NCBI GenBank assembly: GCA_963706385.1
Contig: OY970153.1
Span: 2,480,001 to 2,544,000 of the forward strand
From: Poindextera sp963706385
GTDB lineage: Bacteria; Pseudomonadota; Alphaproteobacteria; Caulobacterales; Caulobacteraceae
Direction: 5' to 3'
Length of the DNA stretch: 64,000 bases
In this document: positions 28,480-36,929 of the stretch, one piece after another
Layout of the letters: every line of letters begins with the position of its first letter
Position numbering within the stretch: position 1 is the stretch's first letter
Notes under the pieces: generated by a model
What the model was told of the DNA's origin: nothing
The model's input: only the letters and a program-made list of their open reading frames with translations
Databases searched by the model: none
Made by a program: the position numbers and the translations under genes

Positions 28480-28709
28480 CGCTCGTCCCGGCGAATGCCG
28501 GGATCCAGATCATAAGGCGCGATGCTGGGATGTCGTTCTACGTTTACATCGTCGCCAACCGTCGCGACCGCCAGATCAAGGAATGGCGGCGAAGCTGGAA
28601 GCTGATGCTGATCGAAGCGGCCAATCCGACGTGGTCGGACCTCTATGAGACGCTAAACGGCTAGCTCCGTGCTTTATGATCTGGATCCCGGCATTCGCCG
28701 GGACGAGCG
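28480..28709. mobile_element. 230-bp element with perfect 36-bp inverted repeats around a GIY-YIG remnant
   Basis: Positions 28480-28515 and 28674-28709 are exact reverse complements over 36 bases. Each arm itself contains the short palindrome CCCGGC-GAAT-GCCGGG. Between them lies only the deleted GIY-YIG reading frame (28530-28664). The arrangement resembles a dispersed palindromic repeat or miniature element that once carried, or was formed around, a GIY-YIG gene. Mobility is inference. Confidence 0.6.
28530..28664 (+). pseudogene. GIY-YIG nuclease-family gene with large in-frame deletion
   Basis: Reading frame of 44 residues: MSFYVYIVANRRDRQ followed directly by IKEWRRSWKLMLIEAANP and TWSDLYETLNG. 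Intact relatives of this type are about 90-100 residues, beginning xFYVYILA and ending IKEWRRxWKxxLIExxNPxWxDLY. The middle, including the YVG half of the GIY-YIG motif and the catalytic Arg and Glu, is missing. It therefore cannot be an active nuclease. It sits inside perfect inverted repeats. Confidence 0.7.
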
Positions 28710-28789
28710 GGGGCCTAACTTTCGCTCTCGACCCGTTGCGGCCAGCGGCTTCTTAATGTCTCCTCGCCCCTTCCCGCGGGAGACCGGCT

Positions 28790-29266
28790 ATGCGTGCGGC
28801 CATCGAATTGCGTCGAGCGGACGCCAGCGACGCGATCGCCATTCGTCAGCTCACGCGTGAAGCCTACGCCAAATGGGTCCCCGTGATCGGCCGTGAGCCC
28901 AAGCCGATGGGCGCGGACTACGATGTCGCCGTGCAGCGTCACCGCTTCGATCTGCTGTACATGGAGGGTGCTCTCGTCGGCCTGATCGAGACCATCGATG
29001 AAGGCGACGAGCTTCTGGTCGAGAACGTCGCCGTCGCGCCCGACTTCCAGGGGCGTGGCCTGGGCTCAAAGCTGATGGCGCACGCAGAGGAAGTCGCCCG
29101 GTCACTCGGCTATAACCGGATAAGGCTCTACACGAACAAGCGCTTCACCGAGAATGTGAGACTCTACCTGAACCTCGGTTTTATCGTCGATGGCGAGGAG
29201 GATATCGGCGCCGGGACAATCCGGGTCGACATGAGCAAGAGGTTCTCGCTGGCCTTGGAGCTGTAG
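28790..29266 (+). CDS. GNAT-family N-acetyltransferase
   Basis: Protein of 158 residues. The acetyl-CoA-binding motif A reads VENVAVAPDFQGRGLGSKLMAHAEEVA (R/QxxGxG/A as GRGLGS) near residues 80-105, followed by YNRIRLYTNKRFTENVRLYLNLGF, the typical GNAT C-terminal half. GGGAG precedes ATG 28790. Substrate unknown. Confidence 0.88.
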   Translation: MRAAIELRRADASDAIAIRQLTREAYAKWVPVIGREPKPMGADYDVAVQRHRFDLLYMEGALVGLIETIDEGDELLVENVAVAPDFQGRGLGSKLMAHAEEVARSLGYNRIRLYTNKRFTENVRLYLNLGFIVDGEEDIGAGTIRVDMSKRFSLALEL

Positions 29267-29386
29267 GGCTATTCCACCCTAAGCGGACATCAACGACCAC
29301 ATTGGCCGGCTGGCCAGGGCGCTCGCCCGTTTCCGCCCCGCACCCATCCCATGCCTTCGCGGCCAGACTCGCCTATATCGTCTTCC

Positions 29387-31276
29387 ATGCCCGACGATCC
29401 GGCCGCCCCGACCGCCCAGAGCGCATTGCAAGGCGCCGCCCTGATCAAGGATCAGGTCCGCCGGCTGCCGGACGCGCCCGGGGTCTACCGCATGCTCGGC
29501 GAGGCCGGCGAGGTGCTCTACGTCGGCAAGGCGCGCTCGCTGAAGAAGCGCGTCACCCAGTACGCGCAGGGGCGCTTCCACACCCAGCGGGTGGCCCACA
29601 TGGTCCACCTGACCCGGGCCATGGAGTTCGTCAGCACCAAGACCGAGACCGAGGCGCTGCTGCTGGAGGTCAATCTGATCAAGCAGCTCAAGCCGCGCTT
29701 CAACGTGCAGATGCGCGACGACAAGAGCTTTCCGGAAATCCTGATCCGCCGCGACCATGCCTCCCCGCAGATCAAGAAGCACCGCGGCGCCCACACCATT
29801 CCCGGCGACTATTTCGGCCCCTTCGCCTCGGCCTGGGCGGTGAACCGCGCGGTCAACAGCCTGCAGAAGGCGTTCTTGCTGCGCTCCTGTTCCGACAGCG
29901 TGTTCGAGAGCCGCACCCGGCCGTGCATGCTGCACCAGATCAAGCGCTGCTCGGCGCCCTGCGTCGGCCTGGTCACGCCGGACGAGTATTCCGCCCTGGT
30001 CGAACAGGCGCATGACTTCCTGCGCGGCAAGAGCCGGGCGGTGATGAAGGCGCTGTCCGACGAGATGGCGGCGGCCTCCGAGGCGCTGGAGTTCGAGCGC
30101 GCCGCGCGCCTGCGTGACCGCATCCGCGCCCTCTCGTCGGTCAGCCAGGAGCAGTCGATCAATCCCCAAAGCCTGGAGGAGGCCGACGTCTTCGCCGCCC
30201 ATTGCGAGGGCGGCCAGGCCTGCGTGCAGGTGTTCTTCTTCCGCGCCGGGCAGAACTGGGGCAACCGCGCCTATTTCCCCAAGGTGGCCAACACCATCGA
30301 GGGCGACGACGAGGCCGGCGGCATCCTCGACGCCTTCCTCGGCCAGTTCTACGAGAACCAGGCGATCCCGCGCCTGATCCTGGTCTCGCACGCGCCGCCC
30401 AACCGCGAGTTGCTGGCCGAGGCGTTCAGCCTGAAGGCGGGCCGCAAGGTCGAGATCGCCCGGCCGGCGCGCGGCGAGAAGGCCGAGCTGGTGGCCCACG
30501 CCCTGACCAATGCGCGCGAGGCGCTGGGCCGACGGATGGCGGAAAGCTCCGCGCAAGGACGACTGCTGGCCGGGGTGGCCGAGGCCTTCGCCCTGGACGC
30601 CCCGCCGGAGCGGATCGAGGTCTACGACAACTCCCACATCATGGGGACCAACGCCGTCGGCGGCATGATCGTGGCCGGCCCGGACGGCTTCCAGAAGAGC
30701 CAGTACCGCAAGTTCAACATCAAGAGCACCGAGCTCACCCCCGGCGACGACTACGGCATGATGCGCGAGGTGCTGCGCCGCCGCTTCGCCCGCCTGGCCA
30801 AGGAGGAGGAGGCCGGCGAGGCGCCGCCGCGGCCGGACCTGGTGCTGATCGACGGCGGCGCCGGCCAGCTCGACGCGGCGCTGGAGATGGCGGCCGACCT
30901 CGGGGTCGAGGACGTGGCCTTCGTCGGGGTGGCCAAGGGGCCGGACCGGGACGCGGGGCTGGAGCGTTTCTTTCTGCCCGGCAAGCCGCCGTTCATGCTC
31001 GAACCGAAGGACCCGGTGCTCTACTACCTGCAACGGCTGCGCGACGAGGCCCACCGCTTCGCCATCGGCAGCCACCGCGTCCGTCGCAAGGCCGAGATGA
31101 GCAGGAATCCGCTGGACGAGATCGAGGGCGTCGGGCCGGGGCGCAAGCGCGCCCTGCTGCACGCCTTCGGCTCCGCCCGCGGGGTCTCGCGCGCCTCGGC
31201 GGCGGACCTGGCCAAGGTCGAGGGGGTCTCCGGCGCCCTGGCCGAACGCATCTTCGACTATTTCCGCGGAAGCTGA
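29387..31276 (+). CDS. uvrC: excinuclease ABC subunit C
   Basis: Protein of 629 residues (ATG 29387; ATG 29351 also in frame). Domains: N-terminal GIY-YIG nuclease (APGVYRMLGEAGEVLYVGKARSLKKRV), the Cys-containing linker SCSDSVFESRTRPCMLHQIKRCSAPC, a UVR motif near FLRGKSRAVMKALSDEM, the RNase H-like nuclease (RIEVYDNSHIMGTNAVGGMIV, VLIDGGAGQL), and helix-hairpin-helix repeats at the end (EIEGVGPGRKRALL). It makes both incisions in nucleotide excision repair. pgsA follows after 10 bases, a common pairing. Confidence 0.96.
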   Translation: MPDDPAAPTAQSALQGAALIKDQVRRLPDAPGVYRMLGEAGEVLYVGKARSLKKRVTQYAQGRFHTQRVAHMVHLTRAMEFVSTKTETEALLLEVNLIKQLKPRFNVQMRDDKSFPEILIRRDHASPQIKKHRGAHTIPGDYFGPFASAWAVNRAVNSLQKAFLLRSCSDSVFESRTRPCMLHQIKRCSAPCVGLVTPDEYSALVEQAHDFLRGKSRAVMKALSDEMAAASEALEFERAARLRDRIRALSSVSQEQSINPQSLEEADVFAAHCEGGQACVQVFFFRAGQNWGNRAYFPKVANTIEGDDEAGGILDAFLGQFYENQAIPRLILVSHAPPNRELLAEAFSLKAGRKVEIARPARGEKAELVAHALTNAREALGRRMAESSAQGRLLAGVAEAFALDAPPERIEVYDNSHIMGTNAVGGMIVAGPDGFQKSQYRKFNIKSTELTPGDDYGMMREVLRRRFARLAKEEEAGEAPPRPDLVLIDGGAGQLDAALEMAADLGVEDVAFVGVAKGPDRDAGLERFFLPGKPPFMLEPKDPVLYYLQRLRDEAHRFAIGSHRVRRKAEMSRNPLDEIEGVGPGRKRALLHAFGSARGVSRASAADLAKVEGVSGALAERIFDYFRGS

Positions 31277-31286
31277 GGGCGGGACG

Positions 31287-31907
31287 ATGAAACATCTGCC
31301 CAACGCGCTGACGCTGCTGCGGCTGGTCCTTTCACTGACGATGTTCGCCGCCCTGGCGGTGATCGGGGAGGGGCTTGCGGGCGGCGAGGTCGCGCCCGCG
31401 GTTGGGACCTGGCTCGCCCGCTTCGCCTTCGCCGCCTTCGTCGTCGCGGCGGCCACGGATTTTCTCGACGGCTGGCTGGCGCGGCGCTGGGGCGTGGTCA
31501 GCCTGACCGGCGCCATCCTCGATCCGATCGCGGACAAGATCCTGGTCTGCGGCGCGATCCTCGGCCTGTTGGCGATCCGCACGCCGGGGGTGCTGGTCCC
31601 CGGCGGCCTGATCCTGTTCCGTGAATTCGCCGTCTCGGCCCTGCGTGAGGTCCTGGCCCCGCGCGGGATCAAGCTACCGGTGACCTTCCTGGCCAAGAGC
31701 AAGACCACGCTGCAACTGGTCGCGCTGGGCGCCCTGATGGGCCTGTCGCTCTGGCCGGCCTGGCGGATCGAGGTCCCGATCGCGATGCTGTGGCGCGCGT
31801 TGCAGGCGGCCGAGATGCTGCTCGCCCTGGCCGCGGTGGTCACCCTGTGGACCGGGATCGACTACGCCCGTGCGGCGTGGCGGGCGCTGCGGGCGCCAGC
31901 GCCCTAG
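31287..31907 (+). CDS. pgsA: CDP-diacylglycerol-glycerol-3-phosphate 3-phosphatidyltransferase
   Basis: Protein of 206 residues with about five membrane helices. The CDP-alcohol phosphotransferase motif is complete: TDFLDGWLARRWG then GAILDPIADK, with its four aspartates. It makes phosphatidylglycerolphosphate, the precursor of phosphatidylglycerol and cardiolipin, at the inner membrane. It follows uvrC closely and its 3' end overlaps the convergent regulator gene by 4 bases. Confidence 0.94.
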   Translation: MKHLPNALTLLRLVLSLTMFAALAVIGEGLAGGEVAPAVGTWLARFAFAAFVVAAATDFLDGWLARRWGVVSLTGAILDPIADKILVCGAILGLLAIRTPGVLVPGGLILFREFAVSALREVLAPRGIKLPVTFLAKSKTTLQLVALGALMGLSLWPAWRIEVPIAMLWRALQAAEMLLALAAVVTLWTGIDYARAAWRALRAPAP

Positions 31908-32401
31908 CTCTGGTCCCCCAGATGGGCGCTGACCAGGCCGAGCGGCAGCGCGGTGGAGTTCTTCACCGGGCGGATCACGATGCGGCTTTCGACGTTGGAG
32001 ACCAGGCCCAGCGACAGTAGCTTCTCGCGCAGGAAGTCGTCGAAGGCGCGCATGTCGCGGGTGACGATGCGCAGCTCATAGTCCGACGAGCCGGTCACCG
32101 TGGCGCACTGCACCACCTCGGGCCAGTCGGCGATCGCCGCCTCGAACGCCTCCAGATTCTGCTTGGTCGGCAGTTGCAGCTTGGTGGTGCAGTAGACCTC
32201 GAAGCCGAGGCCGAGCTTCTCGCGGTCGAGGATGGTCACCCGCCGCTGGATCACCCCGGCGTCCTCCAGCCGCTTGATCCGCCGCCAGCAGGGGCTGGAC
32301 GACAGCCCGACCCGCTCGGCCACCTCGGCCACCGACAGGCCGGCGTCGTGCTGGATCAGGTCGAGAATCCGGGAGTCCACCGCATCAAGGGTTTCGGGCA
32401 A
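31904..32401 (-). CDS. Lrp/AsnC-family transcriptional regulator
   Basis: Protein of 165 residues. The helix-turn-helix spans LSVAEVAERVGLSSSPCWRRIKRLEDAGVI (about residues 20-50), followed by an RAM/AsnC effector domain with TVTGSSDYELRIVTRDM. The start is TTG 32401 with GAGG 8 bases upstream. By family it responds to an amino acid and controls its metabolism; no target can be read here. Confidence 0.9.
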   Translation of the reverse strand: MPETLDAVDSRILDLIQHDAGLSVAEVAERVGLSSSPCWRRIKRLEDAGVIQRRVTILDREKLGLGFEVYCTTKLQLPTKQNLEAFEAAIADWPEVVQCATVTGSSDYELRIVTRDMRAFDDFLREKLLSLGLVSNVESRIVIRPVKNSTALPLGLVSAHLGDQS

Positions 32402-32542
32402 ATTTCCATCCTCTTGGTGGATGATCGCGCGCGATCATGCCACACGGACAACGCATATGACGCAAGATCGGTCAGTATTCGCGATTTTCTCCGGCGCCGT
32501 CGCATCGCGGCCACGCCCTTCGGCGTCAGCGTGGCGCCGCCT

Positions 32543-32592
32543 AGAGTGCTTCCCGCCAAAGTGGGTCCGGTTTGGCGATCAGGAAGCGCTCT
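32543..32592. repeat. intergenic palindrome, divergent copy of the 38494/51838 family
   Basis: AGAGTGCTTCC-CGCCAAA pairs with TTTGGCG-...GGAAGCGCTCT around a GTGGGTCCGG centre. The CGCC-AA-GTGG-...-CCGG-TT-GGCGA layout is shared with the copies at 38494 and 51838, while the outer stem differs. Confidence 0.6.
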
Positions 32593-32664
32593 AACGTTTT
32601 GAGTGGGAAAGGCTCTGGTCGATCGCCCTGGCGATCCGGCGCCAAACGATTAGAATCAGCCGCG

Positions 32665-33810
32665 ATGGCAGCCCCGAGCCCCGACGCCTTCGATTTCGAC
32701 GCGGTCGTGGCCGGGGCCGGCGCGGTGGGCCTGGCTTGCGGCTACGCCCTGGCCCGCCGGGGCGCTTCGGTGGCGGTGCTGGAGCAGGAGCGCGCCATCG
32801 GCCAGGGCGTCTCCTCGCGCAATTCCGAGGTGATTCACGCCGGCCTCTACTATCCGACCGGCTCGTTGAAGGCCCGGCTCTGCGTCGAGGGACGGCGGCG
32901 GCTCTACGGCTTTCTGGAGGCGCATGGCGTCGCCTTCCAGCGCTGCGGCAAGCTGGTGGTGGCCACCGACGAGCGCGAGGTCGCCCAGGTCGAGGCGATC
33001 GGACGCCAGGCCGAGATCAACGGCGTGGAGGCCATCACCCGGCTGGACGCCGCCCAGGTCCATGCCCTGGAGCCCGAGCTGAGGGCCGTGATGGCCCTGG
33101 CCTCGCCGCAAAGCGGGGTGTTCGACAGCCACGGCTACATGCTGGCCCTGGTCGGCGAGATCGAGGACCGCGGCGGGGCGGTGGTGGTCTCCACGCCGCT
33201 CGAGCGGGCCGAGCCCCTGGACGGCGGCGGCTTTCGCCTGCGCGCCGGCGGCGATGATCCGGCCAGCCTGACCTGCCGCCTACTGGTCACCGCGCCGGGG
33301 CTGTCGGCCCAGGCGCTCGCGGCGCGCATTGAGGGCTTTCCGCCAGACCAGATCCCGCCCCTGCACTACGGCAAGGGGGTCTATTTCGTCTTCCACGGCC
33401 GCCCGCCGTTCGCGCGGCTGATCTATCCGCCGCCGATCGCCGGGGCGCTCGGGGTGCACTATCGCCGCGACCTCGGCGGTCAGGCCCGCTTCGGCCCGGA
33501 CTTGGAGTTCGTGGACCATGAGGACTACAGCGTCGATCCGGCGCGCGAGGCGGGGTTCGCCGCCTATATCCGCCGGTTCTGGCCCGGCCTGCCGGACGGC
33601 GCGCTCAGCCCCGACTACGCCGGCATCCGGCCCAAGCTGCACGGCCCCGGCGAGCCGCAGCCGGACTTCCGCATCGACGGACCCGAGCGCCACGGCGTCG
33701 AGGGGCTGGCCGCCCTGTTCGGCATCGAAAGCCCCGGCCTGACCAGCTCGCTGGCCATCGGCGAATATGTCGCGGGCCTGCTCGGCCTTTCGACCCCGAC
33801 CGGCGGCTGA
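32665..33810 (+). CDS. FAD-dependent oxidoreductase, L-2-hydroxyglutarate oxidase-like
   Basis: Protein of 381 residues from ATG 32665; the frame opens earlier at 32572 inside a repeat. The FAD-binding motif VVAGAGAVGLACGYALARRG near residues 10-29 is followed by SSRNSEVIHAGLYYPTGSLKARLCVEG, the strong signature of LhgO-like enzymes of the DAO family. It likely oxidises a 2-hydroxy acid and feeds electrons to the membrane pool. The exact substrate is inference. Confidence 0.85.
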   Translation: MAAPSPDAFDFDAVVAGAGAVGLACGYALARRGASVAVLEQERAIGQGVSSRNSEVIHAGLYYPTGSLKARLCVEGRRRLYGFLEAHGVAFQRCGKLVVATDEREVAQVEAIGRQAEINGVEAITRLDAAQVHALEPELRAVMALASPQSGVFDSHGYMLALVGEIEDRGGAVVVSTPLERAEPLDGGGFRLRAGGDDPASLTCRLLVTAPGLSAQALAARIEGFPPDQIPPLHYGKGVYFVFHGRPPFARLIYPPPIAGALGVHYRRDLGGQARFGPDLEFVDHEDYSVDPAREAGFAAYIRRFWPGLPDGALSPDYAGIRPKLHGPGEPQPDFRIDGPERHGVEGLAALFGIESPGLTSSLAIGEYVAGLLGLSTPTGG

Positions 33811-33890
33811 CGGCCGGCTGGGCGTTCGCCTTGAAGCCGGATAGCCGAGCCCCTATAAACCCCGCTCGCCGCGAACGCGGATGCGGTCAT

Positions 33891-33967
33891 GGCTGGGTAG
33901 CTCAGATGGTTAGAGCGGTGGATTCATAACCCACAGGTCGGCGGTTCGATCCCGCCCCCAGCTACCA
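33891..33967 (+). tRNA. tRNA-Met (CAT)
   Basis: A 77-base cloverleaf with encoded CCA. The acceptor GGCTGGG pairs with CCCAGCT, including a G-U first pair. The D arm is GCTCAGATGGTTAGAGC, the anticodon loop TTCATAA gives CAT, and the T arm is GGCGG-TTCGATC-CCGCC. The normal elongator-like 5' end pairing suggests the elongator rather than the initiator form. Confidence 0.95.
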
Positions 33968-33975
33968 GCGCACCC

Positions 33976-34734
33976 CTAGAAGCGCCGCTCCAGCTCCACG
34001 CCGACCTTCACTTGGCTGCGGGCTTCGCTCCGATCCGCGCCGACCGCCGCGAGCCAGCCCAGGTCCAGGCCGATGTCGACCGGCGAGCCGGGCGGGCGGC
34101 CTTCCCATTTTAGCTGCGGTCCCACATAAGCGCCCACGGGATGCGACAAGAACCCATGATCATCGCCCAGGTCGCCGAAGGCTTCGGCCCCGAGCCGAAG
34201 GTTTCCGACCGTCTGCCAGGTCGCGGAGACGGCATAGCCATAGGACGCATAGTCCTGGCCGGCCGGCGCGCCGAGCGGCCGCTCGACGATCAGATTGGCC
34301 AGCCCCTGAAACCGGCCGGCCGTCTTGGCCAGCAGCAGCTTGCCCTCGACGGCGTCGCGCTCGCCGGCCAAGCCGTGGGTGTATTCGAGATAGAGGCCGG
34401 CATCGACGCCGATCCCGGGGATCTGGCCCAGATAGGTGATGCCCTCCAGCCCGATCCCGTCGAGGCGGCTGGCCTGCCCCGGGGCCGAGGCCAGCGCGCC
34501 GACCAGCGCCAGGCTGACCCGGTCGTTCAGGCCGTATTCGGCCTCGAACACGCTCGTCGCCTGGCCGGCGGTGGCGCCGCCGATCTGCTGGCCGCGCCGG
34601 ACCTCGAATTCGGCGACCTGGTTTTGCACATAGGGCGTATAGACCACCTCGTCCAAGCGCGGGTCGGCCAAGGCCCGCGTGACGCCGAACAGCCAGACCC
34701 CGAGGGCCGCCGCGGATATCGTCCGTTTCATCAT
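33976..34734 (-). CDS. exported beta-rich protein next to iron-uptake genes
   Basis: Protein of 252 residues with a signal peptide (AAALGVWLFGVTRALA). The mature part alternates hydrophobic and polar residues with aromatic strand ends (FEAEYGLNDRVSLALVGAL, GLYLEYTHGL, YGYAVSATWQTVGNLRLGAEAF) and finishes in VELERRF, a C-terminal Phe typical of outer-membrane barrels. It is probably an outer-membrane protein of unknown function. It is divergent from the cupredoxin and FTR1 genes and shares the intergenic Fur-like box. Confidence 0.68.
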   Translation of the reverse strand: MMKRTISAAALGVWLFGVTRALADPRLDEVVYTPYVQNQVAEFEVRRGQQIGGATAGQATSVFEAEYGLNDRVSLALVGALASAPGQASRLDGIGLEGITYLGQIPGIGVDAGLYLEYTHGLAGERDAVEGKLLLAKTAGRFQGLANLIVERPLGAPAGQDYASYGYAVSATWQTVGNLRLGAEAFGDLGDDHGFLSHPVGAYVGPQLKWEGRPPGSPVDIGLDLGWLAAVGADRSEARSQVKVGVELERRF

Positions 34735-34771
34735 CGTCCCCTTCGGCCTGCCCGCCGGAATATTATTTCTT

Positions 34772-34790
34772 GCGAACGATTGTCAATTGC
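34772..34790. promoter_or_regulatory. Fur-like operator between divergent iron genes
   Basis: GCGAACGATTGTCAATTGC matches 12 of 19 positions of the classical Fur box and is itself a near-palindrome flanked by T and A (TGC...GCA). It lies 38 bases from the start at 34734 and 40 bases from ATG 34830, so one repressor could cover both promoters. Iron control is inferred from this and from the neighbouring iron permease. Confidence 0.5.
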
Positions 34791-34829
34791 ATGTATCAAG
34801 GCGGCGCTTTGAAAACGCGGGACCAGCAC

Positions 34830-35174
34830 ATGAACCTTTCGCATATTTGGCTCGCGAGCGCGCTCTGGATCGCGACGTCCGGTCTGGCCGCCGCCGAACC
34901 GGTGACGGTTTCGCTGACCCTGAAGGATCACCGGTTCTCGCCATCCGCCTTCGATGTCCCCGCCGGCGAGAAGGTGCGCATCGTGTTGACCAATCGCGAC
35001 GCCGCGACCGAGGAGTTCGACAGCCACGATCTGCGGGTCGAGCAGCTGGTGACCCCGAACGGGCGCACGAGCTTCACCATCGGGCCGCTCAAGCCCGGCG
35101 CTTACGACTTCATGGGCGAATTCCATCCCCGGACCGCGCAGGGCCGGGTCAACGCCATCGAATCGAAACGGTGA
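34830..35174 (+). CDS. periplasmic cupredoxin-domain protein
   Basis: Protein of 114 residues from ATG 34830; an in-frame TTG at 34770 would fall in the operator. The signal peptide ends near LAAAE. The body VTVSLTLKDHRFSPSAFDVPAGEKVRIVLTNRD is the cupredoxin_1 beta-sandwich start, with FDSHDLRVE and HPRTAQG near the metal-site loops. Such proteins accompany FTR1-type iron permeases, as in EfeO-like systems, and probably handle iron or copper in the periplasm. The FTR1 gene begins 5 bases later. Confidence 0.82.
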   Translation: MNLSHIWLASALWIATSGLAAAEPVTVSLTLKDHRFSPSAFDVPAGEKVRIVLTNRDAATEEFDSHDLRVEQLVTPNGRTSFTIGPLKPGAYDFMGEFHPRTAQGRVNAIESKR

Positions 35175-35178
35175 TCCG

Positions 35179-36021
35179 ATGCTTGCTTCCGCGCTGATCG
35201 TCTTTCGCGAGGTGCTCGAGGCCGGGCTGATCGTCGGCATCGTCCTGGCCGCCACCGAGGGCGCGCGCGGGCGGGGCCGATGGATAGCCGGCGGCGTCTC
35301 GGCCGGGCTCGCCGGCGCAATGCTGGTCGCGATGTTCGCCCAGCGGCTGTCCGACGCCTTCGCCGGCGCGGGCCAGGACGTGTTCAACGCCGCCATCCTG
35401 GCCGCCGCGGTGCTGATGCTCGGCTGGCATGTGGCGTGGATGTCGCGCCACGCCCGCGAACTGAGCGCCGAGATGAAGGCGCTGGGCGCATCGGTCGCGC
35501 GGGGCGACCGCACGCTGTTGGCGATGGCCGTGGTGGTGGCCATAGCGGTGCTGCGCGAAGGCGCCGAGGTGGTGCTGTTCCTGTTCGGCGTCGCCGTCTC
35601 CGGCGGGACCAATCCGGCGGCGATGGCGCTCGGCGGCCTCTTGGGCGTCGCGGGCGGCGTGGGCGTCGCCTGGTTGCTCTACCGCGGCCTGCTGGCGATT
35701 CCCGCCCGCGCGCTGTTTTCATTCACCAACGGCCTGGTGACCCTGCTGGCCGCCGGCATGGCTGGACAGGCCGCGGTGCATCTGGCCAGGGCGGACAAGG
35801 TTCCCACCTTCGGGGACCAGCTGTGGGACACCTCCGGCTGGCTGCCCGACGACGGGCTGATCGGCCGGGCGCTGCACGCGCTGGTTGGCTATTCGGATCG
35901 GCCGATGGGGGTCCAGGTCGGCGCCTATGCGGCGGTGCTGGTCGGCCTGCTGATGCTGGGCCGGATGGCGGCCAGGACGGCGGCCAGGCCGGCGCCGATC
36001 GGGCAGTCCTCCAGGCCCTGA
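35179..36021 (+). CDS. FTR1/EfeU-family iron permease
   Basis: Protein of 280 residues with seven membrane helices. Both iron-binding REXXE motifs are present: REVLE at residues 10-14 and REGAE near 124-128. FTR1-family permeases carry ferric iron, or ferrous iron after oxidation, across the inner membrane. It follows the cupredoxin gene as a two-gene operon under the Fur-like box. No DyP peroxidase (EfeB) is present. Confidence 0.92.
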   Translation: MLASALIVFREVLEAGLIVGIVLAATEGARGRGRWIAGGVSAGLAGAMLVAMFAQRLSDAFAGAGQDVFNAAILAAAVLMLGWHVAWMSRHARELSAEMKALGASVARGDRTLLAMAVVVAIAVLREGAEVVLFLFGVAVSGGTNPAAMALGGLLGVAGGVGVAWLLYRGLLAIPARALFSFTNGLVTLLAAGMAGQAAVHLARADKVPTFGDQLWDTSGWLPDDGLIGRALHALVGYSDRPMGVQVGAYAAVLVGLLMLGRMAARTAARPAPIGQSSRP

Positions 36022-36101
36022 TCCGCCGCCGGCGTTTGACGCCGGGCCGCGGCGCCCGCAAGCTCCGCCCATGACCTCCCGCGGCGCCGGATCATCGCGA
36101 C

Positions 36102-36929
36102 ATGGCTGAGCCCTCCGACCCCGCGCGGCCCCTGGCCCTGGTCACCGGCGCCTCGGCGGGACTGGGCGAGGCGTTCGCCCGGGCCTATGCGGCGCGGGGC
36201 CTGGACTTGGCGCTGGTGGCGCGGCGGGCGGAGCGGCTGGAGGCGCTGGCGGCCGAGCTCGCCGCCGCCCATGGGATCGAGGCCTTCGCGGTTCCCGCCG
36301 ACCTCTCCGCCGTCGATGCCCACGCGCCGATCATGGAGGCGATCGCCGCGCGGGGCCGCCGTGTCGACGTGCTGGTCAACAACGCCGGTTTCGGCGTTCC
36401 GCAAAGCTTCGCGGGCGTGCCCTGGGCGCGCCAGCGCGCGTTCCTGATGACCCTGGTGGTCAACGCCTGCGGCCTGGCCCACGCGGTGATCCCGGCGATG
36501 GCCGCGCGGGGCGGCGGATCGATCATCAATGTCGCCTCGCTCGCCGCCTTTTCGCCGGGGGTGGCGGGCAACAGCCTCTATCCGGGGGCCAAGATGCTGA
36601 TGGTCAAGTTCAGCCAGGCGCTAGATGCGGAATACCGCGCGCGCGGCGTCCGCGTCACCGCCGTCTGCCCCGGCTTCGTGCGCACCGAGTTCGCCGCCGC
36701 CGCCGGCATCCAGGCGATCATGGACGCCGAGCGTCGGGTCCCCTGGCAGAGCGCCGAACAGGTGGTCCAGATCACCCTGCGGGCCAACGCCGCCGGCCGG
36801 GTGGTGGTCACGCCGGGCTGGCGCAACCAGCTCGCCGCGATGCTGATGAAGACCCTGCCCGAACCCCTGGTGCGGGCGATGATCGCCGCCGGCTCGGCCA
36901 AATACCATCTGGAGGACGAGACCCCGTGA
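36102..36929 (+). CDS. short-chain dehydrogenase/reductase
   Basis: Protein of 275 residues. The cofactor motif TGASAGLG is at residues 15-22, NNAGFG near residue 92, and the active-site run is NVASLAAFSPG... with YPGAK. This is a classical SDR, using NAD(P)H on an alcohol or ketone. Its stop overlaps the GMC oxidoreductase start (GTGA), so the two are probably co-translated. Confidence 0.9.
   Translation: MAEPSDPARPLALVTGASAGLGEAFARAYAARGLDLALVARRAERLEALAAELAAAHGIEAFAVPADLSAVDAHAPIMEAIAARGRRVDVLVNNAGFGVPQSFAGVPWARQRAFLMTLVVNACGLAHAVIPAMAARGGGSIINVASLAAFSPGVAGNSLYPGAKMLMVKFSQALDAEYRARGVRVTAVCPGFVRTEFAAAAGIQAIMDAERRVPWQSAEQVVQITLRANAAGRVVVTPGWRNQLAAMLMKTLPEPLVRAMIAAGSAKYHLEDETP

Noticed and set aside
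29279..31843. 854-residue open frame on the minus strand
   Set aside because: Antisense shadow of uvrC and pgsA with no recognisable domain.
34770..34829. TTG start for the cupredoxin gene
   Set aside because: It falls in the Fur-like operator and would spoil the signal peptide; ATG 34830 gives a normal one.
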